Assembly (NCBI GenBank): GCA_019009955.1
Contig: CM032233.1
Span: 123,798,501-123,862,500 of the forward strand
From: Riptortus pedestris
Lineage: Eukaryota; Arthropoda; Insecta; Hemiptera; Alydidae
DNA: 64,000 bases
Reading direction: 5' to 3'
Below are positions 54,557-64,000 of this stretch, piece after piece. How positions within the stretch are numbered: position 1 is the first letter of the stretch; each line of letters starts with the position of its first letter. The position numbers were made by a program, and so were the translations under genes. Below the pieces are notes generated by a model. That model did no database searches. It had not been told where the DNA came from and saw only the letters and a list, made by a program, of their open reading frames with translations.

Positions 54557-55254
54557 AATGGGTTATTCTGTTCACTTCGTATTCACCACGTTTACTTTTA
54601 TATTGGTATTTTTCTTTTCTTTTTTGCTAGTCTTGCCACTATTTTATTTATTCACGTGTGTTCGACCATCATCTGTATTTGCGGCATCTACCCACAGCTA
54701 AAACAAGAGTAATATAAATACTGACGGAACCATATATATATATTAAAATTTGGATGGACATCATTGGAAGGAGGAAAGTCTTCTAAAAAGGAGAGATAAA
54801 GGGATTTGAGTGTAAGGGGTTGGGGGGGGGGTGTTGAAGGGTAGAGACGGAAGGCTGAAGGCAACTCCTCAACTTTTTCCATCCCTAATCCCTAGGCCAG
54901 CTCTCCTCAAAATATAATAACACCTCCACAAAACAACCCTAATTCATTTGCCTTTATCTTACTTTATCACCTTTATTAAATGGCTCTTTTCATTGGCTCT
55001 TCCCTACCCCCATTTATAAGTCTTTATTCTACTCCCCCTCTCCCGCTCCCTCTCCCTCATTGTGTCCCTCTGAAACAAAAAATAAAGGGAAAACTGTTGA
55101 TTTTTTTTCTCTTTAAGTTTATGCTGTTACATTTTATCGCCTTTCCCAGCTGAAAGGTAGAAAGTCAACAGTTCTCAGGTAATAGGTTCCCAGCCCTCAG
55201 AGATTTATACCAACCATATAAATAATACTATAAAGCTTTTCTCTTTCCCCTTCA
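54557..55254. other. No recognisable gene
   Basis: Contains a G-run (54820-54830) and pyrimidine-rich stretches at 55020-55070. Minus-strand frame 54688-54882 is low-complexity proline/serine. Confidence 0.45.
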
Positions 55255-55259
55255 GATAA

Positions 55260-55555
55260 ATTACTTGCTACTGAGGTAGTATTCATGAAAGGAATTTAGA
55301 AAAAAAACGTGTTCAAATGTCCACTGACTCTTAACTAGTAGATGATGAGAAGCGTAAACTAAGCAGCACTAGAATATAATAGACTCGTAATCTTCTCTCA
55401 CCATCTGTTCTCTATTTCTAAGTAAATATCCGATGAGTAATAATGGGGGTTTGCAGAAGGCTAATAACAAGAAAGTACAATTAATTCGCTTAACATATGA
55501 GCCACGAAAACGTTTGCAAAACATATTTCAACAGTTTCAATAGTTTGACAAGATT
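55260..55555. mobile_element. Two abutting HLE fragments
   Basis: 55260-55345 is a minus-strand 3' module (GCTACTGAGGTAGTATTCAT, AAATGTCCACTGACTC). 55348-55555 is a plus-strand distal piece (GCGTAAACTAAGCAGC, CGATGAGTAATAATGGGGGT). Confidence 0.5.
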
Positions 55556-55692
55556 TTTTAGCAGATTTCCCTTAAGGGAAATCAGCTATTGAGGTCGTAC
55601 TCATGACGCGAGTTTCGAAAAATTTCTTCAAATGTCCATCGATCCTACCCAGGAGATGACGAAAATGAGGTCCGTTCAAAATTTTATATATA

Positions 55693-55757
<65 letters not shown>

Positions 55758-56198
55758 CTGTTAACGCTCTAGTGGTCGCAATTTTTGTTTGATCGTTACC
55801 AAACTCGGAATTTAATCTTTTTATGTAAAAAGGAAGATCAAGTTCGTTAATGGCTGAAATCGGTCCAGTGGGAGGGGGGGTTTAGAGGGGGGATTTTCGG
55901 AAAATTCAAAATATCTCCGTTATTATGCGTCGGATCGAAAAATTGTATAGAATCAATCTTATTGCAAATTAAATTTACTATAAATATTGTTCTGTACATT
56001 TATTCCCTATCTTGAATATTAACCGAGATATTTGCATTTTTATTAAATTTGGGCCGATAACGGATTTTTGAGTTTCCCGCCAAAACCTAGTTCGACCCTT
56101 TGCCGTAAGTGATGGGTTCTTGTATGGAGATTTCTCTATTGTATTACTTCACGTGGGAAATCTGCTTAGTTTACGCAGCCCCTGCGTGACGGACTTTT
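55556..56198 (-). mobile_element. HLE, complete and well preserved
   Basis: 3' palindrome (55566-55585 region), CTATTGAGGTCGTACTCATG, (TA)n at 55694-55753 with an early C, slot hairpin, body, CGATAACGG segment, and 5' terminus CCTGCGTGACGGACTTTT. Confidence 0.85.
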
Positions 56199-56654
56199 CT
56201 ATAACGGTTTTAGACCCGACTAATATCGGAGATGGGAATATTTTACCAATCTATCTCACCCTCAAACACTACTCGCTAATAAAAATAATATAATAGTAAA
56301 AGCCAGAAATAATTTAGTTTGTAGAGATATTGACCGGGCACATAACTCAAAATACAATCCCTGTTAGTGCTATTCTGTAACTTTTCACATCCGGAACCGG
56401 CAAATTACCTTCAAATTAACGTGAGCATAGAAAAGTTAAGGACCATAAGCCAACTGAAAGTCTGTAATAGCGAATACATTAAAATATCCAATACAGATAA
56501 AGCCCGTATCATAAAATCAGACGAAATATGTAAGCGGTGTAAAAAAATACATTAGTAATAGCCTGAAGCATGTAATGCTACATTGTTCTACACTTGTAAA
56601 GCACAGACAACAATATATGGAACAACACAGTGAAACTTCAAAGAAAAAATATTT
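56199..56654. other. No recognisable gene
   Basis: A 62-codon plus frame (56367-56555) is lysine/isoleucine rich with no domain that I recognise. Confidence 0.4.
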
Positions 56655-56952
56655 CGTATTTATGTTTGCAATAAAATGGTTCATGATAAAGTAGCGTATT
56701 GTTAATATGGCATGAGGAGGAATGGGGGTTTACAAAAACAAAATAAAAATATTTCGGTTAATATTCAAGATAGAGAAAAAAATTATTTAGCAACATTGAA
56801 AGGAAAATAAATTTTCAATAAGGTTGGTTTTATACGATTTTTGAAGTGACGTATAATAACGGAGACATTTTGAATTGCTGATTTCCTCTCTGTATCCCCC
56901 TCCCCCCCCCCTGCGTTCTGCCACCCCTAGATCGTTAACAGACAAATATATG
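56655..56952 (+). mobile_element. HLE body, degenerate
   Basis: TGGCATGAGGAGGAATGGGG, TATTTCGGTTAATATTCAAG, TTTTTGAAGTGACGTATAAT, C-rich tract, ATCGTTAACAGACAAATATA. Slot repeat and 3' end absent. Confidence 0.6.
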
Positions 56953-57471
56953 TTTTTAAAAAATGATTGTTTTGTGAAAGTTGAAAATTTAGTTCGAACA
57001 TCGAAACAACACATTAAAAACTACAGATTGACTAGCAACTAATCACCGATTAATAGAGCATTCCAAGCTACTCATTCAGATCCAGTAGTTACTGTGAAAT
57101 AAGTAGAAATATTGGCTATTGATTCAGCATGGCTGAGTAAATAGTGTCTATTCACTCATTTCTACTGATATCTAATCAATCATGTATGATTATGATAAAC
57201 CAATCAGATTCAGCACTGACTAGCCATAAGATAGCTACCGTTAACCATGAGGTCGTTCTGTAGCCACTGGTCTGTTTGTGAGCTTCTCTCTCACTCTCAA
57301 ATGCAAACATTCTTAGGCTATTCAGTAATGAGTTAAACGAGATGTCAGAGATATGACATCCGTCACAGCGAAAATAATCAAGATGAAATGAAGGAGAATC
57401 AAAACGGATAATTTCATTGAAATTAGAAAACAAAAATTTTTGGAATTCTTTATTTCCCCCCTCGGAAGCCA
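56953..57471. other. No recognisable gene
   Basis: A 101-codon minus-strand frame (57176-57481) is open but shows no domain. I cannot support it as a gene. Confidence 0.35.
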
Positions 57472-58105
57472 CCGATTTCAAACATTGAAGAAATTCATCT
57501 GAAGTTTAACTTAAGACTATTAAATATGGAAAGTGGTAAATGATCAAATAAAAGCTATGTCCGCTAGTGCGGTGACAGTCTGAATAAATTTGAATAGAAA
57601 TTTGGACATTCTGAATAAATTTGAATAGAAATTTGGACAGTCTGAATAAATTAGAATAGAAATTTGGACAGTCTGAATAAATTTGAATAGAAATTTGGAC
57701 AGTCTGAATAAATTTGAATAGAAATTTGGACAGTCTGAATAAATTTGAATAGAAATTTGGACAGTCTGAATAAATTTGAATAGAAATTTGGACAGTCTGA
57801 ATAAATTAGAATAGAAATTTGGACAGTCTGAATAAATTTGAATAGAAATTTGGACAGTCTGAATAAATTAGAATAGAAATTTGGACAGTCTGAATAAATT
57901 TGAATAGAAATTTGGACAGTCTGAATAAATTAGAATAGAAATTTGGACAGTCTGAATAAATTAGAATAGAAATTTTGACAGTCTGAATAAATTTGAATAG
58001 AAATTTGGACAGTCTGAATAAATTTGAATAGAAATTTGGACAGTCTGAATAAATTTGAATAGAAATTTGGACAGTCTGAATAAATTTGAATAGAAATTTG
58101 GACAG
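57472..58105 (+). mobile_element. HLE fragment whose slot holds a minisatellite
   Basis: 57515-57578 matches the HLE slot flank (ATTAAATAT..., AAATGATCAAATAAAA, CCGCTAGTGCGGTGACAG). Where other copies have (TA)n, a 31-bp tandem repeat follows. The 3' module is not recognisable beyond it. Confidence 0.6.
57579..58105. repeat. Minisatellite, 31-bp unit, about 17 copies
   Basis: Highly uniform units TCTGAATAAATTTGAATAGA + AATTTGGACAG, with a T/A variant (AAATTAGAATAG). Low divergence suggests recent expansion. Minus-strand open frames over it are incidental. Confidence 0.9.
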
Positions 58106-58589
58106 TCTGAATAAATTTGTATATTTTCTGGGTAATCTTGAAGTTAATAGAAAGTAATGAGGATATTTGGTGAATGATCGTAGGCATCCTCCAGTAGATT
58201 AGACATTCGCTCCCTTGGCAACCCCAACAAAATCGTGCGCCACTCAGCTGTGGGCAAGAGTTAGTGGTTGCGATATTTGATGAGTGTCAAGCACAGTCTT
58301 CGATTAGTTACCAAACTTTCGGAACGCTTAACAAGGAACAAAAGTCTATAGTGGGATACAACCTGGGGCAAATCACTTTAAAGCCAAGAAGCTCAGCTAT
58401 CTTGGAGTGGAACAATTGTTGGGAGTTTACACAGCGAGGCGAATAGGGAGCCTGCAATATTTTTAACCATATCAGCTTAAAGGTGACACGGGAAATGGAA
58501 GGAACCGGTCTAGAAACCAATCTAATGAAAAGGAATCAACGAAGATACATGGCTACATAAGCAAAGTATGTCTCATCGGTTTCGGTGAC
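58106..58589. other. No recognisable gene
   Basis: A 60-codon plus frame (58264-58446) has no recognised domain. The stretch may belong to the LTR-like element to its right. Confidence 0.35.
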
Positions 58590-58998
58590 TGAATGTGTCA
58601 CCAATTTCGTAGACTGGGAGAAAATAAACAGTTCACTTTTAAACTTGTATATTAAAACAATAAAATAAATAACTTCTTGTGGATGAAATATTTACACATA
58701 ACAACAAGTCTATTTACAAGTCGTACAGTTTCGACAGCCACTTAACACAATTGCAGCTAAAACAATGTAACACAGCCGCAGCTAGCACGAGACACCAGAC
58801 AAAAAACTTTCGCACTCCCAGTTGTAATTTATAACTCGCAATTCTGATTAACCTTTTTTCGCTAACTATATTTTTAAACATCTGATATTATTTTTATACC
58901 GCGAGGTTATTTTTTGTTTTTAGCGTACGTCTCACTTGTGAGTCGCCACTACACCAACATCAAGCTAAAACGACAAAAAACAACCAATAATGCCCTAC
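58590..58998 (-). mobile_element. Possible LTR
   Basis: On the minus strand it begins TGTAGGGCA and ends AATTGGTGACACA. It contains TATA-like GGTATAAAAATAA and GTTATAAATTAC, and T-rich U5-like sequence. ATTGGTGAC resembles the LTR/primer-site junction common in Gypsy-type elements. There is no second copy in the window and no clear target duplication, so this stays tentative. Confidence 0.3.
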
Positions 58999-59129
58999 AT
59001 GTATATTGTGTTAAAATTAAAAGAACCAATAATATAACATTCCGTCCATATTATATTTGTTGACCTATTTCCAAAGGCGTCTTTTTACTCACGGGGGAAA
59101 TAGAAAATAGAATGTGTCGTGCTATTGCA

Positions 59130-59168
59130 GCAAAAGGGCATTTTACTCAGCAGCTGCGTGACGGATGT
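59130..59168 (-). mobile_element. HLE 5' terminal scrap
   Basis: TTTTACTCAGCAGCTGCGTG ending ACGGATG matches the 5' terminus in minus orientation. The rest of the element is not recognisable. Confidence 0.45.
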
Positions 59169-59282
59169 AAAACAAGACAACATTCATGTTTTTACAGTTT
59201 ATACGGTCAATAATTGACCTTTGTTCGACTCACTCACTGTAGGAATGACTGACTAACTTCCGAACAGATATGAATAACATAA

Positions 59283-59770
59283 TAGCTATCAATTGGATCC
59301 AGGACATTCAGGCATCAGGAAAACGTTTTGGCTGACAAACATGGAAAATTGGCGATAGGACTTGACGTATTACACACAGATCACATTACAGTACGCGATG
59401 CCATTACAAATTTTAAAACAGAGGTCAACGTAAAATGGGAAGTGGAATTGCGCCAGACATACACAGTACTACGTGAAATAAAATACACTATTCGTGATTG
59501 GCTGTCAAGTAATCAGAATTCCAGAAGAGATGAAGTAGCTCTTTCTCGTTTGAGATATTCATGGATGACTCACGAACACCTCATGACTGAACCACCATTA
59601 TGTACACTGTGTAATACACTATTAACTTTCAAACTCTTGCAGACTGCACTCTAATAACTGGCAAGAATTAACCTACCAATTTTTCAGAACTATTACACGA
59701 CAACAGGCCATTCATTGCTACAATCATGCATCACCTTCAAGAGACATATTTTCAACCAAATTTAACTGCC
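59283..59770 (+). pseudogene. LINE RNase H end and C-terminal tail
   Basis: Plus-strand fragment: QLDPGHSGI (about 59291-59317) and, one frame over, NVLADKHGKLAI (59325-59360) form the RNase H H.GI..N..AD motif split by a frameshift. Then come WLSSNQNSRRDEVALSRLRY, MTHEHLMTEPPLCTLCNT and a diverged C-terminus after a stop near 59652. The R(W)..H..L....P.C..C pattern is typical of the tail after RNase H in Jockey-like LINEs. Dead by frameshift and truncation. Confidence 0.75.
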
Positions 59771-59782
59771 CGCTAAAATATA

Positions 59783-59783
59783 C

Positions 59784-59833
<50 letters not shown>
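59783..59833. repeat. (ATAC)n(TA)n microsatellite
   Basis: ACATACATACATACATA, then TA repeat, adjoining the SINE tail. Confidence 0.85.
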
Positions 59834-59837
<4 letters not shown>

Positions 59838-60043
59838 TTATTTATTTACGTCCACTTTATGCTACTATGGCTAATTGGGACGGGTAATCTACAGGTTACT
59901 CCCCCTTTCTAGCCAGGGTAGAACTAAGGAATTTGTTTAATGAGTCCATCACTAAATAAATTCCTTTTGCCCAGGGTGGGAATCGAATTCGGCACTCTAG
60001 GTTTACCACGTGAGATTAACACCAACGACCAACCTGAGCCCCC
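59834..60043 (-). mobile_element. tRNA-derived SINE, copy 2
   Basis: The minus strand begins GGGGGCTCAGGTTGGTCG, with an A-box-like GGTTGGTCGTTGG and box B GAATTCGATTCC (59979-59990). The body has GGGCAAAAGGAATTTATTTA and CTGGCTAGAAAGGGGGAG, and the tail is (TAAA)n. It is the best-preserved copy in the window. The tRNA-like head and 3' tail repeat type classify it as a tRNA-SINE. The source tRNA is not determined. Confidence 0.8.
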
Positions 60044-61344
60044 AAAATTTGTATTTAAGGATATAGCTTTCTGCTCCTATTACTATCCACTGGAGAAAAC
60101 GCAAACGTGCTTTATTTTACTATGACTGTAGACATTTTAACATATGATTCATAATAAGGTGGCTTTACAAACTTTGAAGTTTTATAACCAGAAGAAACTT
60201 CATGAATCGCTAAAATTGCGACAAACCTGAATAAATAATACTTGGATATCTATTCGGTAGGGAGGTATTTTCCTGGAAAGTTTTAGTAAATTGTCTCTTG
60301 GGAACGACCATTACAGATGCAACTATGGTTAATTATAATATATTTGTTTAATGTTCAGTTATTTATTGTAGAGTGTGCTGAAGGAAAGATAGACTGTATA
60401 TTAGCCTATTGGTGAGGAAATCGATAAGTGGAATATGGAGTAGAAAAAGAGCCCTGGATTTATGACGATTAAAGTTAGACAGTTTAAGGCCATTTATCCT
60501 GTAATCCTTAATAGAATTTATAAGGGAGGATGTAGATATTTAAAAGCAATAAATTATTGAAAGCCACTGGGGGGATAAATACGAAAGGGGGTGTCGTGGC
60601 TTGAATACATAATCGCTAAAATGTACTACACATTTAGAAAATCTATATGAGTAACATGTTCATTCTCTTTGTACAATTTCAGGCCAGAAGCTGCGATATA
60701 TGAATATTAACTTAGCCTCGAGCCAATACACGCGCCCACAATAGCGTTTCTTTTATCCGGCTTCATGTCGAGACGCACAATAGCGTTTTTTTTATCCGGC
60801 TTCATGATGAATAGGACGGGCAAAGCTCCTGTAGCTGGGGATGAAGTCTCATTTCATTTTTTTTTGGAAGTGAATTTTCTTTTAAGTTCCATGGTGAGAC
60901 CTAAGCCTAGTACGAAAATAACTTTTCATTATCATATATCCAGATCAGTAAACAGCCTGATGTGGAATGACTTCCTTCTACTATCAAATACTCAAATTGT
61001 TTTGCTGAACTTCATTTAGAATTACTTTATACGAAATGTATGCATGATAACTCCATTTAAAATCATCTGATCAAAAAATTCATAGAAAACAATTTATAGA
61101 CCTTTTTATGATAAATAAAAGTCAAAAGTGGTATGACATACTCATTTTAAGTCAAATCAAGAAGAATTTTTAAGTCTGGTTGATAAAGTAATTGACTAAA
61201 ATAGAGGAGATTCCAAACATTAGAATGTGGAGTACATTAACAGAATGATTTACATTTCTCAGTAAGCAAAGGTATTCAGGTATCAGTGGAGCTTTCAGAA
61301 AGTCTCTACTACTACGCATTTCACATTAACAGTAAACCAATGTA
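60044..61344. other. No confirmed gene; short local duplication
   Basis: About 1.3 kb of AT-rich DNA. CACAATAGCGTTT.TTTTAT followed by CCGGCTTCATG occurs twice (60738-60768 and 60777-60807). A plus frame 60765-61019 includes this and has no recognised domain. Confidence 0.45.
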
Positions 61345-62411
61345 TCAAAAAGGAGCAGCGTAAACTAAGCAGATTTCCCACGCAAATTTTTACAATAGAT
61401 AAATATACATACAGGTAACACTACCGTGAATGTTAAGTGAATAAATACAAACGGTGATGAGAAGTCATTCAGTCAATTTACAATAAAAGTTTAGATATTT
61501 ATTATACAAGTGACGAAAGTTGATCATTTTACAACTCGAGTGAAACGTTTCACGAGAGTTGTAAATTCTACTTTCGTCACGAGTGTAATATTAAATTTTT
61601 TCTGTAATCGTGTAATACATGATCAGATCTAAACAGAATATGAACAAAATTAGGATGTTGTGAAGATTATGGTAGGTTATAAGCATGGTTGTGAAAGGTT
61701 ATAAGTATAGTTATAAAACAACTAGTGATGAATTTGAAGTAGTGCAGTTATAAACAAGTGCAGGTTATAAACAAGGAAGGTAATTATTATTATATTTAAA
61801 TTTTAAAGTATATTGATTATTTCCACCAATAATTCATTCACATTTCAATTTATTTTGTAAAAATAAATTCTTACAATGTTAAGAAACATTTAAAAGCAAC
61901 TTCAATTTCCAACTTCAAATTATTTTTTAATTTATACTTATTACTAATTAAGAAGGCAATTCACTTTCTTCACTTGTGAAGAAAGTGATTACTTTCTTCA
62001 CTCTATTGCAAAATGTTTCACTTTCTTCACTCATTTCAATTTAGTAATGTTACCATTATTCAACGATTACAGAAAAAATAATTTCTACAACGGAAAGCGG
62101 CTGAATTGTAAACAAACAGGGCAGCCAACCTCGTAGCGCTGAATTGATAGATAGACCGGAAAGACAAACAATTAATGATAAATATCTCAATGTAACATAT
62201 TAATTTTATTGAAAACAATTTACTGAAGCTAGTGCTGTAATTTGTAAGGAATCAGAATAATTTCTATCTCAATTACTCAGATTTTAGAAATACAAGAACA
62301 AAAGAAGGTGGGGGGAGTCAACAGAAAGTATTTGTTTGTATCTCGTATAATAAAGCTTTGTTGAAAACAATATTTGGAATTTAATCTTGTGTGTGGTATT
62401 TAACATAGTAA
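61345..62411 (+). mobile_element. HLE long form interrupted by R-D
   Basis: 5' part 61345-61499 (GCAGCGTAAACTAAGCAGAT, ACAATAGATAAATATACATA, GTGAATAAATACAAACGG) and continuation 62080-62411 (TGTAAACAAACAGGGCAGCC, ATATTAATTTTATT, GTATCTCGTATAATAAAG) match the long form at 35470-36320 in order. The R-D element lies between. It ends near R-C. The 3' half is missing. Confidence 0.65.
61500..62079 (+). mobile_element. Foldback-type element R-D, copy 2
   Basis: 580 bp inserted in an HLE, so R-D is mobile. Left: near-perfect palindrome of about 90 bp (arms with GTGACGAAAGT and ACAACTCGAGTGAAACGTTT, centre near 61550). Then TTTTTTCTGTAATCGTG at about 61597. Right end CAACGATTACAGAAAAAAT is its inverse. 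The inverted ends are thus asymmetric, with the palindrome outside one of them. No coding sequence. Superfamily unknown. Confidence 0.65.
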
Positions 62412-62423
62412 CAGAGGTTTTTT

Positions 62424-62826
62424 TTTTTAATTTTTGTTTTCTTCAGGGCTGTAAAATACAGGTACTACTTTATTAATAATTGCACATTGTTATTAAACTA
62501 GAGTGTAACAGATAGTGGTTATGTTATTTTTACACATCAAGGCTAGAAATACTTAAAAACTATTGTAAGTATTATGTATTGCACTTCCGGTTACATTAGG
62601 AACACTGGTTGTAATCTTCCTTGGTCTGTTTATACTGAGGAGGCTCACAGCCTAATGTCTTTGTAAATCTATTGAGTATCTCTATGGTTTATTGTCTTTT
62701 GCTTTTTGAACTATATTATAATTATTATTAATAAAGAGAAAATAAATATTCTCAAAATATTGGCTTAAACAAAATTTTTTTTCACCAACATTGACCAAAA
62801 CTCCAAAAACAACAACAACACGTATA
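62424..62826 (+). repeat. Repeat R-C, copy with right inverted-repeat end
   Basis: TCTTCAGGGCTGTAAAATAC, ACAGGTACTACTTTATTA and CTCACAGCCTAATG align with 20695-20900. The right end (AGAGAAAATAAATATTCTCA, AATATTGGCTTAAAC, CCAAAACTCCAAAAACAAC) is the inverse of the left end of the copy at 20613. Confidence 0.55.
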
Positions 62827-62855
62827 AACGAAATATAACCAGGTCGAATATATAG

Positions 62856-63474
62856 TTTTAGCAGATTTCCCTGAGGGGAAATCAGCTATTGAGGTCGTAC
62901 TCATTACGCGACTATCAACAAAATTTCTTCATATGACCACCGATCCTACCCAGGAGATGACGACACTGAGGTTTGTTGATAATTATATATATATGATATA
63001 TATATCATATATATATAAATATAATTACTTATATATATATATATAACGCTATAGCGGTCGTAATTAATGTTTAATACATGAGCAAACTGAATATTTAAGA
63101 GTTCATTATATGCAAGATAGACTTATCAAATTCGTTAATGGCTGAAATCGGACCAGTGGTAGGGGGGGGGGGGTGTAGAGATAGGATTTTCAAAATACCT
63201 CGTTACTATAGGTCGGGTCAAAGATTTTTATAGGACCAAGGAATGAACGTTGATTTATACGTAGGCATATTGTTTTATATATATATTATATATATTGAAT
63301 AATAACCGAGATAATTGCATATATATAAGATATGGGCCGATAACGGACTCAACCGCAAAAAGCTAGTTCGGCCCTCTGACGTAACTGTTCGGCTCTCGTA
63401 TGGAGATTTCTCTACGTATTACTTCACGTGGGAAATCTGCTAACTTTACTCAGCCCATATGTGATGGACTTTGT
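62856..63474 (-). mobile_element. HLE, complete, diverged
   Basis: 3' end TTTTAGCAGATTTCCCTGAG, module, irregular TA region with TATCATATATATA (62985-63045), slot CTATAGCGG, G-run, body, 5' region GCCGATAACGGACTC and terminus CAGCCCATATGTGATGGAC. Confidence 0.75.
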
Positions 63475-63479
63475 TTATT

Positions 63480-63580
63480 GTGGGTAATTCCTTAGTTAAG
63501 TTACCCGAGAATGTAGAGTATATATGCCATTGAACTACACGTCCCTGATCAGGAATTAGTACACAACGTGTGCTAGATAC
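63480..63580 (-). repeat. Dispersed repeat R-B, diverged
   Basis: AGTTAAGTTACCCGAGAATG, AACTACACGTCCCTGATCAG and GTGTGCTAGATACATAA parallel 45150-45240. Confidence 0.45.
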
Positions 63581-64000
63581 ATAACTCAGATTAGATTTTT
63601 TGTCGTGAAGTTGATCTATTTGTACAATAAAACTGTTTACAAGGTAGTTTTTCGCACATTAAAGCAACTTTTGAATTCAATAAATCAAGCATTTTCTTCT
63701 TAATTAATGTTTATTCAACTTTATTTCGGTCCAGAATAATTCAGGAAGTCATAGATTTCAAAGACTGTAGAGTGGAGTAATCACAGGGCCGGAGCGTACG
63801 TTAAATCATTGCAAGTAACAGCTTGGAATTGTAGTCGATTGCAGTCCTACTGATTCACGAACTACAAAAATTAAAACATGACATTGAACAATTCTTATTT
63901 TTATAAAAGGTGTTAAATTAACATTTTATAATTATATTTTTGTTATTTTTTGTAAATAATTCAATAAAATTTAATCACATTTGCAGGCAGGTTTTAGTGT
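63581..64000 (+). mobile_element. Tc1/mariner-type element, second copy, runs off window
   Basis: AACTCAGATTAGATTT, GTCGTGAAGTTGATCTATTT, GTAGTTTTTCGCACATT and TTTCGGTCCAGAATAAT match the inverse of 46085-46215. The HTH-coding part (63800-63850, GGCCGGAGCGTACGTTAAAT) is more degraded, with stops. The left inverted end is missing and the right end is outside the window. Confidence 0.65.

Noticed and set aside
57176..57481. 101-codon minus frame
   Set aside because: Open but without any motif or splice context I can defend. Left as unassigned sequence.
58264..58446. 60-codon plus frame near the LTR-like segment
   Set aside because: No domain recognised. It may be leader or gag-adjacent DNA of a lost retroelement, but I cannot support it.

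Overview
This is a repeat-dominated, AT-rich stretch of an animal nuclear genome, most likely an arthropod and probably an insect. The evidence is Jockey-like and RNase H-bearing non-LTR retrotransposon fragments, a tRNA-derived SINE, Tc1/mariner and piggyBac-type elements, solo LTRs, satellites and very many (TA)n microsatellites. I see no intact host gene, tRNA, rRNA or bacterial feature. The species cannot be named from this sequence.

The dominant component is one dispersed family, called HLE here (my label). About 50 copies and fragments in both orientations cover roughly 20 kb by my count. The 5' end carries a small hairpin (ACGCAG-GGG-CTGCGT) followed by AGCAGATTTCCC. The 3' end carries a 20-bp perfect palindrome (GATTTCCCTTAAGGGAAATC) followed by TGCTAAAA. 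The motif AGCAGATTTCCC is therefore terminal at the 3' end and subterminal at the 5' end, an asymmetric terminal inverted repeat. Most copies hold a variable tandem-repeat slot, usually (TA)n, just after a second hairpin (ACCGCT-AG-AGCGGT). This matches the known layout of non-autonomous Helentron/Helitron2-like elements (HINE/DINE-1 class). No Rep/helicase gene is present. Long copies contain two diverged copies of an internal module, and short copies look like deletion derivatives.

Layout. 0-5.8 kb: HLE copies and a LINE 3' end. 6-7.7 kb: degenerate Jockey-like reverse transcriptase on the minus strand. 8.4-9 kb: minus-strand solo LTR. 9-10.1 kb: second LINE RT fragment. 10.3-11.1 kb: LINE RNase H fragment. 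11.2-13.2 kb: a second LTR family invaded by a piggyBac-type element and by an HLE. 14.3-15.7 kb: tandem and G-rich repeats. 15.77-15.94 kb: the only plausible host coding exon (signal-peptide-like, with a splice donor), followed by about 4 kb of AT-rich DNA without HLE copies and a possible acceptor at 17.28 kb. 20-25.4 kb: HLEs, a minisatellite and other repeats. 25.7-26.1 kb: second copy of LTR family 2. 26.9-29.3 kb: a 26-bp AT satellite containing a LINE tail and a SINE. 30.05-30.7 kb: second copy of LTR family 1. 31-44.2 kb: dense HLE field. 44.6-46.4 kb: two DNA transposon derivatives with transposase remnants. 47.5-50.6 kb: a 45-bp minisatellite of about 69 units, open in two minus-strand frames. 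50.7-58.1 kb: more HLEs, one with a 31-bp minisatellite in its slot. 58.6-60.1 kb: LTR-like segment, LINE RNase H fragment, SINE. 61.3-64 kb: a nested HLE/foldback cluster and a mariner-like copy running off the window.

These elements do not form a pathway. The window is a layered record of transposition, with nested insertions that give relative ages, and with repeated birth and growth of microsatellites inside one transposon family.
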